Source of the DNA: a virus
Length of the DNA: 64,000 nucleotides
Strand: one strand, 5' to 3'
IMG/VR virus record: IMGVR_UViG_3300028920_000022
Location: 186,001-250,000 of that record
Shown in pieces: positions 1 through 7,427 of this stretch. The stretch's first letter is position 1. Each line of letters begins with the position of its first letter. A model generated the notes under the pieces. That model ran no database searches. It was not told the DNA's origin and worked only from the letters and a program-made list of their open reading frames with translations. The position numbers were made by a program, and so were the translations under genes.

Positions 1-668
1 GATTTCGCCAAGCGCTCGTGATCTTGTGTGGTGAACCCATGCTGGTACATTTCATTACCTTTAATAAAATAAGGAGGATCTAAATACATAAAAGCTTGAC
101 AATCATTATTTTTAATTAGCTCTTCAAAGTCCAAACTCCAACACTTGTACCCACGCACGTGTGTGTTTGATAATAGTGGGTAAATGTTATCTATATTTTT
201 AAACAGCGTTTTAGGGGACCAGCGACAATCTATTTTGTATTGTGACTTTTGGTTTACACCACCTAAGGGTCCACCAGATTTCGTGCCCAAACCAGAATAA
301 GATATTTGATGTATGGCGAGTTTTTTGAATCCTACATCGGTAATATCGAAAATATTAGGAATAGACGTTAATTCCTTTTTAAATTCCCAAAAATGAGATG
401 TGTTGGGAACAAATGAACTGATTTTTTCTTTTAAACCTTCTGAGTCTATTAGGATAGCCGTCCAGAGGGCAGCCATTCCCTTATCGATATCATTTATCCA
501 CAGTTTTTTGATGTTAATATTTGATAATAGTTTAAAACCAATCGAGCCCCCTCCAAAGAAAGGTTCTCTATATTCTGCGTTGGTATTTTTTTCAAATATA
601 GAGGTGAGTGCTGCGAGTATTGGTTTACTAATTTTGGCTTTTCCGCCTGGATATCGCAATAACATCAT
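1..668 (-). CDS. dam: D12-class DNA adenine-N6 methyltransferase, partial (C-terminus outside window)
   Basis: Reading the minus strand from 668 gives a protein starting MMLLRYPGGKAKI, the typical N-terminus of Dam/D12 methylases (SAM-binding region). It is followed by EPFFGGGSIGF and, near the left edge, by the catalytic motif DPPYF (codons near 75-90) and HGFTTQDHERLAK. It would methylate adenine N6 in duplex DNA, protecting phage DNA from restriction or marking it. This is the only minus-strand gene seen and it diverges from the rest of the window. An in-frame TAG lies upstream, so the start is 668 or 665; no good ribosome-binding site is visible. The frame is still open at base 1. Confidence 0.93.
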   Translation of the reverse strand, partial: MMLLRYPGGKAKISKPILAALTSIFEKNTNAEYREPFFGGGSIGFKLLSNINIKKLWINDIDKGMAALWTAILIDSEGLKEKISSFVPNTSHFWEFKKELTSIPNIFDITDVGFKKLAIHQISYSGLGTKSGGPLGGVNQKSQYKIDCRWSPKTLFKNIDNIYPLLSNTHVRGYKCWSLDFEELIKNNDCQAFMYLDPPYFIKGNEMYQHGFTTQDHERLAK

Positions 669-734
669 CGGGATGTATGGGAAAAACCAGCAGTCTCGAC
701 GCTATTCAGGCTGGTAATAGAGAAACATAAGAGT

Positions 735-1319
735 ATGGTCAAGTTTAAAGTATCCGAATCGGCAAATTGTCAGGTGTGTAGCGAGGAATTCCATGATTTC
801 CAGCTAAAAACCACCAAAGTAGGTTCTAAAGTACTGGACATTTGTCCAGGATGTCTTGAATCCTTTTCTAATTATGTAGATGCGGCTAAAATTTTAAACA
901 AGATTGCTCAACCAGCAGATGTTCAACTGGAGTCTCCTAATGTGGTTGTAGAGCCTATGCAACCGGTCATTCAGCGTGCTACAGAAGTTTTGAAGAGAAT
1001 GGATCCTAATTATTTTATTGGTGTTAGGAAAATCAAGGCGGGCGTTTCTCCTTATTTTGGGCATGTAGAATCTGGTCCAGACAAAGACCCAGCTGTTATT
1101 AATATTAATCTAGGTATGGTTTCCCAGAAGGCACGAGAATATAATGCTAATCCCGTTATAGCTTCTGCTATTGTTATTGCTCACGAAAAGGGACATGTGG
1201 GTAGTTATGAACAGCAACAGGGGTTTGTAGGTGGAGAATCTCCTGCCGAACAAGAAGAGCAAAGAGTGGCTGCTTGGATTGAAAAGAACAAAGATCGTTT
1301 GCAAGATTTGATGCAATAA
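735..1319 (+). CDS. Zincin-like metallopeptidase with N-terminal zinc ribbon
   Basis: The 194-residue protein has two parts. The N-terminus carries two CxxC pairs (CQVC near residue 13, CPGC near 37), a probable zinc ribbon. The C-terminal half contains the HExxH motif HEKGH in a helix-like context (IVIAHEKGHVGSYEQ), followed by an acid-rich stretch that could hold a third zinc ligand. By family knowledge HExxH marks zinc proteases; the substrate is unknown. No signal peptide is visible, so it is probably cytoplasmic. It is the first + strand gene and diverges from the methylase. It could also be a non-catalytic zincin fold. Confidence 0.6.
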   Translation: MVKFKVSESANCQVCSEEFHDFQLKTTKVGSKVLDICPGCLESFSNYVDAAKILNKIAQPADVQLESPNVVVEPMQPVIQRATEVLKRMDPNYFIGVRKIKAGVSPYFGHVESGPDKDPAVININLGMVSQKAREYNANPVIASAIVIAHEKGHVGSYEQQQGFVGGESPAEQEEQRVAAWIEKNKDRLQDLMQ

Positions 1320-1333
1320 TCGATAGGTAATTT

Positions 1334-1663
1334 ATGGATATTATAAAACTAGCAAAACATTTTGAAAATAAAATTTCTAAAACATCTGGAGCTTTCGGTT
1401 CCGGAATAGACCGCTCCGATATTGAAAATATTCAAAATTCTCTTAATCAAGCAATAGATTCTATAGACCAAGGCGAGAGAGTTGCTAAACATCTTCAACA
1501 AAACGCAAAAGAGCCTATGAGAAGATTATTATCCAAAATTGAAGCTCGTTTTAGAGCCGCTAAAAAGGATTTATCTGAAAGCCAGTGGAGTACGTATAAT
1601 GAAAGTTATGATTCTGTTGGTGTTATGATAAAACAATTGATGAAGTCTATGGGAAATTGGTAA
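1334..1663 (+). CDS. Hypothetical helical protein
   Basis: 109 residues with a charged, mostly helical composition; no recognised domain. The ATG follows an AGGTAA ribosome-binding-like site, and the gene lies 14 bases after the zincin gene in the same apparent operon. Function unknown. Confidence 0.7.
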   Translation: MDIIKLAKHFENKISKTSGAFGSGIDRSDIENIQNSLNQAIDSIDQGERVAKHLQQNAKEPMRRLLSKIEARFRAAKKDLSESQWSTYNESYDSVGVMIKQLMKSMGNW

Positions 1664-1672
1664 GTGTGAGTT

Positions 1673-2014
1673 GTGGTCTATGACGATGATGATCGTACCG
1701 ATGATCCAATGTTTAAACGTTGGGCAAAGGCAGTTAAAGTAAGAGACAATTTTACTTGCCAGGTTTGTGGGAAGCGTGGTGTTTATTTGGAAAGTCATCA
1801 TTTGAATGCTTGGCAATCTTTTCCTGACGAAAGGTTTGACCTATCAAACGGTGTGACTTGTTGTGTGTCCTGCCACAAACATTTTCACGAGAGTTTTTCG
1901 TATGGTGATGCTACCAAGTGGCAATTCGAACAATTTAAAAAGATAGCGAATAAATTTCGTTGGATGTTGTCGAGGGAAGAAGGTGTGGACGACAACCATT
2001 TCGATGATGATTGA
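1673..2014 (+). CDS. HNH endonuclease
   Basis: 113 residues with a compact HNH nuclease fold. CQVC supplies two zinc ligands, then comes ESHHLNAW with the first catalytic His, NGVTCCVSCHKHFHE with the asparagine and second CxxC, and the final His. This matches small phage HNH proteins that nick or cut DNA, either as homing enzymes or as packaging helpers. The start is an apparent GTG at 1673; an internal ATG at 1709 (MFKRW) is an alternative. Its 3' end overlaps the dUTPase start. Confidence 0.85.
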   Translation: MVYDDDDRTDDPMFKRWAKAVKVRDNFTCQVCGKRGVYLESHHLNAWQSFPDERFDLSNGVTCCVSCHKHFHESFSYGDATKWQFEQFKKIANKFRWMLSREEGVDDNHFDDD

Positions 2015-2438
2015 GATTCCAGAGTTTAAATTCGCTCTTAGAGAAGATTTAAAAGATAAACCCGAATTCCTTCCAGCAAGAGCAGAAGAGTTGGCAACTG
2101 GTTGGGACGTTCGTTGCGCCGAGCCTGATGGTGTAAAGTTTTTTCCATTTACCCATGTTAAAATGCGACTTGGGTTTCGTATGTTTGCTCCACCAGGCTG
2201 GTGGTTGGAACTTCGTCCTCGCTCTTCAACTCATGCTAAGAAGAATCTTCATGCTCTTTATGGCGTTATAGACAACACTTTCGAAAATGAGTTACTTTTC
2301 TCATCGCAATATATTCCCCCTACTATTTGGAAACCTGTTTATAATTTTAATTATTTTCCGAAACCGCCAGAGGATGCCGTTCCGGATTATTGGTGTTTGG
2401 GCAATGATGGGTTTTTCGTGGATGATCATCATGGTTAG
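2004..2438 (+). CDS. dut: dUTPase, N-terminal part (frame broken before motifs 4 and 5)
   Basis: Recognisable trimeric dUTPase motifs: ATGWDVR (motif 1), PRSSTHAKK (motif 2) and YGVIDNTFENE (motif 3, with the catalytic Asp). dUTPase hydrolyses dUTP to dUMP, which keeps uracil out of DNA and supplies dTMP synthesis. A TAG at 2436-2438 ends this frame before motifs 4 and 5, which lie in another frame just downstream. The start at ATG 2004 (or 2007) is chosen over an upstream in-frame GTG at 1983; an AAGGTG-like site lies upstream. Downstream there is a uracil-DNA glycosylase, which fits uracil control. Confidence 0.8.
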   Translation: MMIEIPEFKFALREDLKDKPEFLPARAEELATGWDVRCAEPDGVKFFPFTHVKMRLGFRMFAPPGWWLELRPRSSTHAKKNLHALYGVIDNTFENELLFSSQYIPPTIWKPVYNFNYFPKPPEDAVPDYWCLGNDGFFVDDHHG

Positions 2439-2626
2439 CTAATTTTAAAGCACATCACGAAGATCCATTACTTGAGGTCAAATTTGGAGAGCGTATTGGT
2501 CAGGTGCGACCTGTTCGTTTAGAAAGCATGAATGTAGTTTCTGTTTCCAACGAAGAATACGACAGATTGTGTAAAGAAAGAAATGCTTCCAGAGGAACTG
2601 GCGGGTTTGGATCTACAGGAGAATAA
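2426..2626 (+). pseudogene. dut: dUTPase C-terminal fragment in shifted frame (motifs 4 and 5)
   Basis: Read two bases off the upstream frame (open from 2426, stop TAA at 2624-2626), this stretch encodes LANFKAHHEDPLLEV, then FGERIGQVRPV (dUTPase motif 4) and RGTGGFGSTGE (glycine-rich motif 5 that closes over the nucleotide). It has no start codon that would give a useful independent protein. It is therefore the missing C-terminus of the 2004-2438 gene, separated by a one-base (-1 or +2) frame change between 2426 and 2438. A real mutation or a sequencing/assembly base loss would look the same here. Confidence 0.8.
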
Positions 2627-2629
2627 GAC

Positions 2630-2938
2630 ATGAGTGCTGTTTTTGATTTAGACCAGTTAATAAAAAGTTTGAACGAATTTGTGGCAACAGACCAGGAAGC
2701 TATCAAGTTGTTGATAGAAAATCGTGTTCCATGCAATGAAGAAATGAAAAACCATCCCACAATACAAGTTCAGTGTGATAAAGAAGGAAATAATCCGGAA
2801 GTTGGTTTGTTGGGTATATTAAATGGATTAATCGGAATTCATCATAGTGGTTGGGGATATTTGTCTGCCGAGATGGAGGAAGGTGGTAGGTTAATTGAGT
2901 TCAAACGCTCACCTGGCACGGAAGAAGATGATGGTTGA
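2630..2938 (+). CDS. Hypothetical protein
   Basis: 102 residues, no recognised domain. Helical N-terminus followed by a short Gly/His/Trp-containing segment and an acidic end (TEEDDG). The ATG follows AGGAGAATAAGAC, a good ribosome-binding site. The last codons overlap the uracil-DNA glycosylase start, suggesting coupled translation. Confidence 0.7.
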   Translation: MSAVFDLDQLIKSLNEFVATDQEAIKLLIENRVPCNEEMKNHPTIQVQCDKEGNNPEVGLLGILNGLIGIHHSGWGYLSAEMEEGGRLIEFKRSPGTEEDDG

Positions 2939-3530
2939 TTTGTTTCCTAAGGACCGTTTATTAAAACTTGTTGCTGATCAAATAAATAATTGCACAGAAT
3001 GTGAGCTGTGTAAAGATTCTGGTAAAAAGGTTCCGGGGGAAGGTAATAGGAACGCTGAGATTGTTTTGTGTGGAGAAGCTCCTGGCGCCAAAGAATCAGA
3101 ACTAGGTATTCCCTTTGTGGGTAGGGCTGGTAAGCTTCTCGATAATATGATTAAAGCTATGGGGTATAAGCGGGAAGATTTGTATATTCTTAATACTGTA
3201 AAATGTCGCCCACCCAATAACCGAAATCCTGAACCGGCGGAAATAGAGTCATGTGCTAAATATTTGGACATGCAGCTACAGATTATTGATCCCTTTCTTA
3301 TTATTGCTTTAGGCGCGGTAGCATCAGATCGTCTATTATCCGAAACAGTTGGACAAAGTCTTTCCAGCCGGCGTGGAAAGATACATTCTTTATGTATAGA
3401 TAAATCACGATATAATGTTATCTGCACATATCATCCGGCGTATTTGTTAAGAAATCCGGCAGCTAAAGCCGAAGCTCATAAAGATTTGACTTTGGTAAAA
3501 AACACTATTGATGAATGGCATGCGCTGTGA
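2928..3530 (+). CDS. Family 4 uracil-DNA glycosylase (iron-sulfur type)
   Basis: About 200 residues, the usual size for this family. The N-terminal CTECELC gives two of the four [4Fe-4S] cysteines; CR in NTVKCRPP and C in IESCAKYL complete the set. Active-site motifs are GEAPGAKE near the N-terminus and TYHPAYLLRNP near the C-terminus. It removes uracil from DNA in base-excision repair. Next to a dUTPase gene this implies the phage guards against uracil in its own DNA, or attacks uracil-containing DNA. The start is one of two adjacent ATGs (2928/2931) behind GGAAGAAG. Confidence 0.92.
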   Translation: MMVDLFPKDRLLKLVADQINNCTECELCKDSGKKVPGEGNRNAEIVLCGEAPGAKESELGIPFVGRAGKLLDNMIKAMGYKREDLYILNTVKCRPPNNRNPEPAEIESCAKYLDMQLQIIDPFLIIALGAVASDRLLSETVGQSLSSRRGKIHSLCIDKSRYNVICTYHPAYLLRNPAAKAEAHKDLTLVKNTIDEWHAL

Positions 3531-3574
3531 AAAGAAGGCATACTGCACGAACTTTGGAGAGGCTTGTTAAAAAC

Positions 3575-4528
3575 ATGAACAAATTTGGTTTGGCATCCCC
3601 TACGCCCGATTATCCTGCTGAAACGCCCATTACTGATATGGAACCAAAAGAATCAATTAAAGAAACCAATGTACAACTTTGGTCTTCTTCAGACAACAAT
3701 ACTTATTATGCCGTTGCTAGAACTGAAAGCTTATTGCCGCCGGATGTGTATGACATAGGTTATAATAATGGTACTATATTATTTAATAGGGTAAATTATT
3801 CTATAGAATCTTTAATTCGGTTTGAAGATTCTGCAATAGATAAGGTTGTGGGAGACATACAAACCTTTTGGAACAGAGAAGATTTATTTAAAGAATATGA
3901 TTTATTGTTTAGGCGCGGAATGTTATTATATGGACCTCCGGGTGGAGGCAAAAGTTGTACCGTTAAACTGATTGTACATGATGTTATTGAAAAGGGCGGA
4001 GTAGCGATAAACTTTACCGATCCACATTTGTTTATTCAAGGAATGCGTGTTTTTAGAACAATTCAACCAGAGACCCCTGTGGTTGTGATAATGGAAGATA
4101 TTGAGGCGCTATTGCGAAATTCGGATTCCTCCTCTATTTTGAATCTTTTGGATGGAATTAATGGGTTCGAGCGTATTGTATATTTAGCCACAACCAATTA
4201 CCCAGAAAAGCTGGAGCCACGTATAAAAAATCGTCCATCCAGGTTTGATCGGCGGTACAAGATAGACAACCCAGGACAAGAAACCAGGAAAACGTATCTT
4301 GATTTTCTCTTATCCAAATCGGATAAGATAAAAGGTTTGGATATAGAGAAGTGGGTTAAGGACACCAATGGAATGAGCTTTTCTCATATTAAGGAATTGT
4401 TTATTTCTGTGAATGTGTTTGGGTATTCTTATGATGAGGCGTTGGAAGATTTGAGAGAAATGTCTAAGAATATTACCTCAGAAGATGGAAAGAAACCTGC
4501 TGGGTTTTATAAGGATGAGGCGTGGTGA
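3575..4528 (+). CDS. AAA+ ATPase (BCS1/CDC48-like core)
   Basis: A single AAA+ module: Walker A LYGPPGGGKSC, Walker B VVVIMEDIEAL, sensor 1 ATTNYPE, and an arginine-finger-like RPSRFDRRY followed by a small helical lid. Such ATPases remodel proteins or protein-DNA complexes; the target is not evident, and clamp-loader or protease-partner roles cannot be assigned. The chosen start is the ATG at 3575 behind GGAGAGG; an in-frame ATG at 3515 overlapping the glycosylase gene would add 20 residues. Confidence 0.85.
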   Translation: MNKFGLASPTPDYPAETPITDMEPKESIKETNVQLWSSSDNNTYYAVARTESLLPPDVYDIGYNNGTILFNRVNYSIESLIRFEDSAIDKVVGDIQTFWNREDLFKEYDLLFRRGMLLYGPPGGGKSCTVKLIVHDVIEKGGVAINFTDPHLFIQGMRVFRTIQPETPVVVIMEDIEALLRNSDSSSILNLLDGINGFERIVYLATTNYPEKLEPRIKNRPSRFDRRYKIDNPGQETRKTYLDFLLSKSDKIKGLDIEKWVKDTNGMSFSHIKELFISVNVFGYSYDEALEDLREMSKNITSEDGKKPAGFYKDEAW

Positions 4529-4530
4529 GC

Positions 4531-4770
4531 ATGACCCAAGAAAACATGGATTTACGCGCTGATTTACGGACTGCTAGCGGAAATTTCAACAAAAACTCTG
4601 CGCTAGTTAGTTTTTTGTATGAGTTGATGAGGGATCACGTTACTCCTGGTGTGGTACAAAAGCTTATGGCTGAAGCTGTAGAAAATACAGACTGCCAGTA
4701 TTCTAATGGTTTTTTGGCACAGTATGCGGATTATTTAGCTAAAAAGTTAACGCAAGAGCAAGGTAGTTAA
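4531..4770 (+). CDS. Hypothetical protein
   Basis: About 80 residues, helical, no known domain. The ATG at 4531 (MTQENMDL) lies just after the ATPase stop; GTG codons at 4522/4525 are weaker alternatives. The stop is directly followed by the next ATG. Confidence 0.65.
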   Translation: MTQENMDLRADLRTASGNFNKNSALVSFLYELMRDHVTPGVVQKLMAEAVENTDCQYSNGFLAQYADYLAKKLTQEQGS

Positions 4771-5070
4771 ATGGACGTCTGTAATGATTGTGGTTCGGAA
4801 TTCGCTGAATATTTTGTTACTGATGAGGTTTGGTTATCTATTGTTGGTTCTGCTGCCGGGTGTATTTGTTTAAATTGCTTGCACAAACGAGCCCTTAAAA
4901 AACAATTAGCCCCAAGTGCGTGGGCTGTGAATCCGTTGGAGTGGCGCGGGAATCTTAGCACTGAACAGGAGGCGTTCAATCAACGTGCGGATATAGAATC
5001 CGATAGAGATCGTTTAGTGGCAAACATAAAACAAATAATGCGAGAATTAGAAAATATTATAAAAACATGA
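4771..5070 (+). CDS. Small zinc-ribbon protein
   Basis: 99 residues with CNDC at residues 4-7 and CICLNC near 31-36, a likely treble-clef or ribbon zinc site, followed by a basic patch and a helical C-terminus. One of several small zinc proteins in this phage. Function unknown. Confidence 0.65.
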   Translation: MDVCNDCGSEFAEYFVTDEVWLSIVGSAAGCICLNCLHKRALKKQLAPSAWAVNPLEWRGNLSTEQEAFNQRADIESDRDRLVANIKQIMRELENIIKT

Positions 5071-5420
5071 TGCTGTATAATTTTAAAAAAATATTTGATG
5101 CCCGTCACGACTTTAATGATTCGGATATAGAAGTATTAAAAGGACGTTATCCACAAATACGTTTTATTAATATTCCTACAGCTTGGATAGTTGTTATTGA
5201 CGAAATGTTATGTTCGATGCGTTATCATAATCCCATTGTGGCTGTAAAACAAGAATTTGGGCAATTGATAATAGATTTTTCTAATGATCCAGAATACCAA
5301 AAATATATTGATCAGTATCAAAAACACATCACCATAGCGGAAAATAAGGTTTTTAATATCGACAAAGATCTGTATGTACTTTTTGGTATAGATTTAGATG
5401 ACAAAATAAGGACCATATGA
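5067..5420 (+). CDS. Hypothetical protein
   Basis: 117 residues with no recognised motif. It overlaps the previous gene by four bases (ATGA-type junction) and the next gene similarly, so it is probably co-translated with the membrane protein that follows. Confidence 0.65.
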   Translation: MMLYNFKKIFDARHDFNDSDIEVLKGRYPQIRFINIPTAWIVVIDEMLCSMRYHNPIVAVKQEFGQLIIDFSNDPEYQKYIDQYQKHITIAENKVFNIDKDLYVLFGIDLDDKIRTI

Positions 5421-6397
5421 ACTGGAAATGGAAAGTGGGGATAGTTGCTGGCGTGCTGGCATTAATATCTGCTTTATTGCTGATTATTAAATATCAACAC
5501 GATACAATTAAGAAGCAGGAAGCAATTGCAAGCTCTTTGGTTGAACAAAAACAACTTGCTGACCAGATTATTAGGGCTCAGAATAAGTACGTAACCAGCG
5601 AAGACCTCGAAAAATATGCGAAAAACCTGGACACCAAATTAGAGCCAATCAAAAAGGATTTGGAAAAGTTCGATGCTGAAGTGAAAGGGGTGGGAGAGGT
5701 TAGAGTTGTGACTGTAGGATATAAAGGTACAGATATGTCTTCGGATGAGTCTGTTCCTCGTCCCTCAGAAGAGCAACCCAAAGAAGGAGACAACTTAGAT
5801 CCGTGGAATTATCAGCGAGCTGAACAAAGACTAAAGTTAAATGAACCGTTTTCTGATAATAAGAAAGTGCCCTGGGGAGAGGTTGGCTTTAAGGCTTGGA
5901 AACAACAGCCGTGGGATCTTTCTGTATACCCTAGAGATTATCAAGTAGTTAATGTGCTGGGGCAGGACGAAGAGGGGCGCCATTATGTTTATAGCAAGTT
6001 TAGCGTTAAAGTAAATGGCGAAAAACATGATATTAAAGTGGACAACTCTGAATTTTTGGAAGAGTACCCACAGTCTAAATTCAGGTTTTCTCCATCGTTA
6101 TACATGGGTGTAGGTGCTGGTGGGTATTTAACAGTTCCTAATTTCGCTGTCACACCAAATTTGCAAGCGTTTCTATTTTCTTATGGCAGAACCAAGTTAG
6201 TTCCTGAATGGGTTTTCCTGGGGTTAGGAATGGGTTATGAAACCATGGAACACCGGGTAGATTTTCTATTATCTCCGGTGGGTTATAATATTGGTACACA
6301 CATTCCACTTATTAAGAATTTGTATGTGGTACCAAGTGTGGGTGTAGATTTGCGTCAAGATTTCACTTTATTACTTGGAGTTAGTGTAGGTATTTAG
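5417..6397 (+). CDS. Membrane-anchored protein with barrel-like C-terminus
   Basis: 326 residues. The N-terminus (MNWKWK then about 18 hydrophobic residues from VGIVAG to LLLII) is one transmembrane helix with a basic cytoplasmic start. Residues about 30-95 look like a charged coiled coil, followed by a Pro/Glu-rich linker. The last 110 residues alternate hydrophobic and polar residues with many glycines (YMGVGAGGYL, LGLGMGYE, LLLGVSVGI), as in outer-membrane beta strands. It may bridge the inner and outer membranes during lysis or infection; this is inference. No lysis gene was recognised next to it. Confidence 0.55.
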   Translation: MNWKWKVGIVAGVLALISALLLIIKYQHDTIKKQEAIASSLVEQKQLADQIIRAQNKYVTSEDLEKYAKNLDTKLEPIKKDLEKFDAEVKGVGEVRVVTVGYKGTDMSSDESVPRPSEEQPKEGDNLDPWNYQRAEQRLKLNEPFSDNKKVPWGEVGFKAWKQQPWDLSVYPRDYQVVNVLGQDEEGRHYVYSKFSVKVNGEKHDIKVDNSEFLEEYPQSKFRFSPSLYMGVGAGGYLTVPNFAVTPNLQAFLFSYGRTKLVPEWVFLGLGMGYETMEHRVDFLLSPVGYNIGTHIPLIKNLYVVPSVGVDLRQDFTLLLGVSVGI

Positions 6398-6428
6398 GCA
6401 TATTTCGGGATATTTTTAGGAGACAAAT

Positions 6429-6584
6429 ATGCTACCATTTCTCTACGAAAAGAAAGAAAAAGAGAATAAGGATTATCTAGAACGTTTATATATTGAGGAC
6501 TATGTCCCGGAACAGATCACCAAAAAAGACGATAAAGACTCCAATAAAAAAGATAAACGCGGAGTAGTAATTATTCAGATGTAG
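6429..6584 (+). CDS. Small charged protein (51 aa)
   Basis: A 51-residue frame starting MLPFLYEKKEK and ending GVVIIQM, rich in Lys/Asp/Glu. The ATG at 6429 has a strong AGGAGA site six bases upstream, which supports translation. No known family. Confidence 0.55.
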   Translation: MLPFLYEKKEKENKDYLERLYIEDYVPEQITKKDDKDSNKKDKRGVVIIQM

Positions 6585-6589
6585 TTTTT

Positions 6590-6712
6590 ATGGTCATAAA
6601 GGTAGCAGTAAAAATGAAAGACGATAAAACGGTTGCTTGTGTTGTATATTACAACTCAGAAACCAAAGGTAACAATGTATGTGAGGTTTGTAATAAGGAG
6701 AACAGATTTTGA
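6590..6712 (+). CDS. Small protein with CxxC (40 aa)
   Basis: A 40-residue frame, MVIKVAVKMKDD... ending CEVCNKENRF. Its stop overlaps the TTG start of IF-3 (6709), and the IF-3 ribosome-binding site AAGGAG lies inside its last codons, so the two may be translationally coupled. No known family. Confidence 0.5.
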   Translation: MVIKVAVKMKDDKTVACVVYYNSETKGNNVCEVCNKENRF

Positions 6713-7260
6713 AGGGAAAACAGAATAAGAATTTTATACCTGTAGGTTACAAGATTAGAGCAAGAGAAGTTCGTTGTATAGATAATAATAACAATAATTT
6801 AGGTGTTATTCCTATACAGGAAGCTGTGGAAATTGCGTCAAAAGCTGGGTTAGATTTAGTGCAAATATCTCCAGCTAAAAACAATGATGCTCCAGTATGT
6901 AAGATTATCGATTATGGAAAATATAAATATGACTTGTCAAAACGGCAAAAGGAAAATGCCAAGAAACAAAGAGAAACGTCGGTTAAAACTAAGGAAATTA
7001 AATTCCGCCCGACTACTGGAATTAATGATTTAAGAGTAAAGGCGTCACATGCGGAGAAATTTATTAATGATGGTTTTAAGGTGAAAGTAACTATTACCTT
7101 CAAGGGTCGTGAAATGGCTCATAAGGAAGTGGGTTATGAGACTTTGCAACGCTTTGTCGAGCTTGTGTCTAACATGGAGTTAATTAGCCAACCAAGTTTG
7201 CAGGGTAGAATGTTATCTGTAATGGGCTCAAAAAAGACCGACGAAGCTAAAGCATCATGA
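6709..7260 (+). CDS. infC: Translation initiation factor IF-3
   Basis: 183 residues, almost exactly bacterial length (about 180). The N-terminal domain carries the family signature (APVCKIIDYGKYKYD, residues about 62-76), then a lysine-rich linker helix and a C-terminal domain with KEIKFRPTTGINDL and the VKVTITFKGREM strand-loop that binds the 30S platform. IF-3 keeps 30S subunits apart and proofreads the start codon and initiator tRNA. The start is TTG, eight bases after AAGGAG; no ATG lies nearby in frame. Bacterial infC also often uses a non-AUG start for autoregulation. Nearby genes encode other ribosome-linked factors. Confidence 0.95.
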   Translation: MKGKQNKNFIPVGYKIRAREVRCIDNNNNNLGVIPIQEAVEIASKAGLDLVQISPAKNNDAPVCKIIDYGKYKYDLSKRQKENAKKQRETSVKTKEIKFRPTTGINDLRVKASHAEKFINDGFKVKVTITFKGREMAHKEVGYETLQRFVELVSNMELISQPSLQGRMLSVMGSKKTDEAKAS

Positions 7261-7427
7261 TCAAAAAGAAAAGGCTCCCATGGGGCAGTAAGCCATGTTG
7301 TAGTCAGCCTACTCCGGAGTATCATTATTCTTGGAAGGACGAAACTGGGTTATGTGCCAAATGTGGCAAAAGACTTAGGTTTGGTAGCCGGTTATATTGG
7401 GAACGTATTCGAAAGCATAAAACATGA
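7257..7427 (+). CDS. Small zinc-binding protein (56 aa)
   Basis: A 56-residue frame starting MIKKKRLPWG, with CC at residues 14-15 and CAKC at 33-36, and a basic C-terminus (RLYWERIRKHKT). It is joined to the IF-3 gene by an ATGA overlap and to the deformylase gene by another, so it is translated between two translation-factor genes. Basic plus zinc suggests RNA or DNA binding; function unknown. Confidence 0.6.
   Translation: MIKKKRLPWGSKPCCSQPTPEYHYSWKDETGLCAKCGKRLRFGSRLYWERIRKHKT

Noticed and set aside
686-715. Inverted repeat ACCAGC...GCTGGT in the divergent gap
   Set aside because: Six-base arms with an 18-base spacer; too short to claim as an operator or terminator, though it lies between divergent genes.
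400-717. Plus-strand frame of 105 codons at the left end
   Set aside because: It lies antisense to the clear Dam-type methylase (LRYPGGK, DPPYF) and has no domain of its own.
2426-2438. Programmed frameshift in the dUTPase gene
   Set aside because: No slippery heptamer precedes the stop; re-pairing of the GGT codon one base back would not fit. The T run at 2412-2416 is upstream of a stop in the second frame.
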